A DNA stretch of 52,802 nucleotides from NCBI GenBank assembly GCA_948443805.1, contig CAOJUB010000012.1:1-52802 (forward strand). Direction: 5' to 3'. This document shows, in pieces, positions 52,684-52,802 of this stretch. The notes under the pieces were generated by a model, which worked only from the letters and a program-made list of their open reading frames with translations, had not been told where the DNA came from and did no database searches. This stretch comes from an uncultured Clostridia bacterium (GTDB lineage Bacteria > Bacillota > Clostridia > Oscillospirales > UBA644). Positions within the stretch are counted from its first letter, which is position 1. Each line of letters starts with the position of its first letter. The translations under genes and the position numbers were made by a program.

Positions 52684-52802
52684 TCATTCATCCTCATCCG
52701 CCGTCTGAATCTCCGGCAGTCCGGCGATACTGGTCAGCAGTGACAGAACCCCGGCCAGCAGGGCGGCCGAACACACAACGCCCCAGTTCACTTCACTCAG
52801 CA
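52684..52802 (-). CDS. Phage holin, C-terminal part (runs off the window end)
   Basis: Only the last 39 codons are present, from the window edge to a TGA at 52684. The sequence has LSEVNWGVVCSAALLAGVLS followed by LLTSIAGLPEIQ and an acidic tail ending DEDE. This closely resembles the C-terminus of small phage holins of the r1t type, which make membrane holes for endolysin release. No endolysin follows; only about 50 bp lie between it and the terminator. It supports an integrated phage or element extending past the window. The 5' part is not visible. Confidence 0.65.
   Translation of the reverse strand, partial: LSEVNWGVVCSAALLAGVLSLLTSIAGLPEIQTADEDE

Overview
The window looks like chromosomal DNA from an anaerobic, low-to-moderate GC Firmicute of the class Clostridia. 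The evidence is the gene repertoire: a DnaD-type protein with a DnaI-like helicase loader, AddA, RecD2, ComF, Rex, DegV proteins, a dnaG-sigA pair and a Feo system with a FeoB-associated Cys-rich protein. Ribosome binding sites are strong AGGAGG-type sites, and sigma-A promoters (TTGACA, 17 bp, TATAAT) recur throughout. I cannot name a genus. No rRNA, CRISPR array or insertion sequence was seen.

Layout. (1) 47-2099: four small tandem paralogous membrane-anchored or secreted proteins of unknown function. (2) 2308-8500: secA on +; then on - queT-queF behind a preQ1-I-like riboswitch, ispF, and rpsF-ssb-rpsR with an S6/S18-type leader. (3) 8654-25993: a 17-kb train of 14 genes on + with gaps under 70 bp and no visible internal terminator: ychF, aconitase, rex, smpB, ruvC-ruvA-ruvB, an aminotransferase, trpS, a small membrane protein, addA, nadE, recD2, comF. 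(4) 30347-26129 on -: dnaG-sigA, a HAD phosphatase and ruvX. (5) 30511-31925: a tRNA-Leu(CAG), a zinc-ribbon protein and about 0.5 kb of hairpin-rich noncoding DNA. (6) 31926-39064: a MATE exporter whose 5' leader is an array of five hairpins; a MarR repressor with its operator and a heterodimeric ABC exporter; an XRE regulator; a SLOG-family protein. (7) 39077-43992 on -: feoA-feoA-feoB-Cys-rich protein under two identical-format operators, then a second, self-regulated MarR with degV. (8) 44642-49988: a dnaD-dnaI operon continuing into a DUF4091 glycosidase-like gene, a YhcH-family gene and a second degV. (9) 50617-51073: tRNA-Ala(GGC), tRNA-Trp(CCA) and a strong terminator. (10) 51074-52802: an AT-rich segment right after tRNA-Trp with direct repeats, a Panacea (DUF4065) antitoxin-like gene, a four-helix membrane protein, and, running off the end, the 3' end of a phage holin. 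This looks like the edge of an integrated element.

How the parts work together. Most of the window is core information processing: secretion, translation, replication initiation and recombinational repair. Accessory content is limited to regions 1, 5, 6 and 10. The best candidate for a poorly described system is the Panacea plus membrane-protein pair at 51248-52612. Next are the four-paralog cluster at the start, the hairpin-array leader of the MATE gene, and a NAD synthetase whose glutaminase domain appears to have lost its catalytic residues.

Many starts given here are internal to the longest open frame and were chosen by ribosome binding site spacing. Functional names rest on motif recognition by eye, not on database searches.
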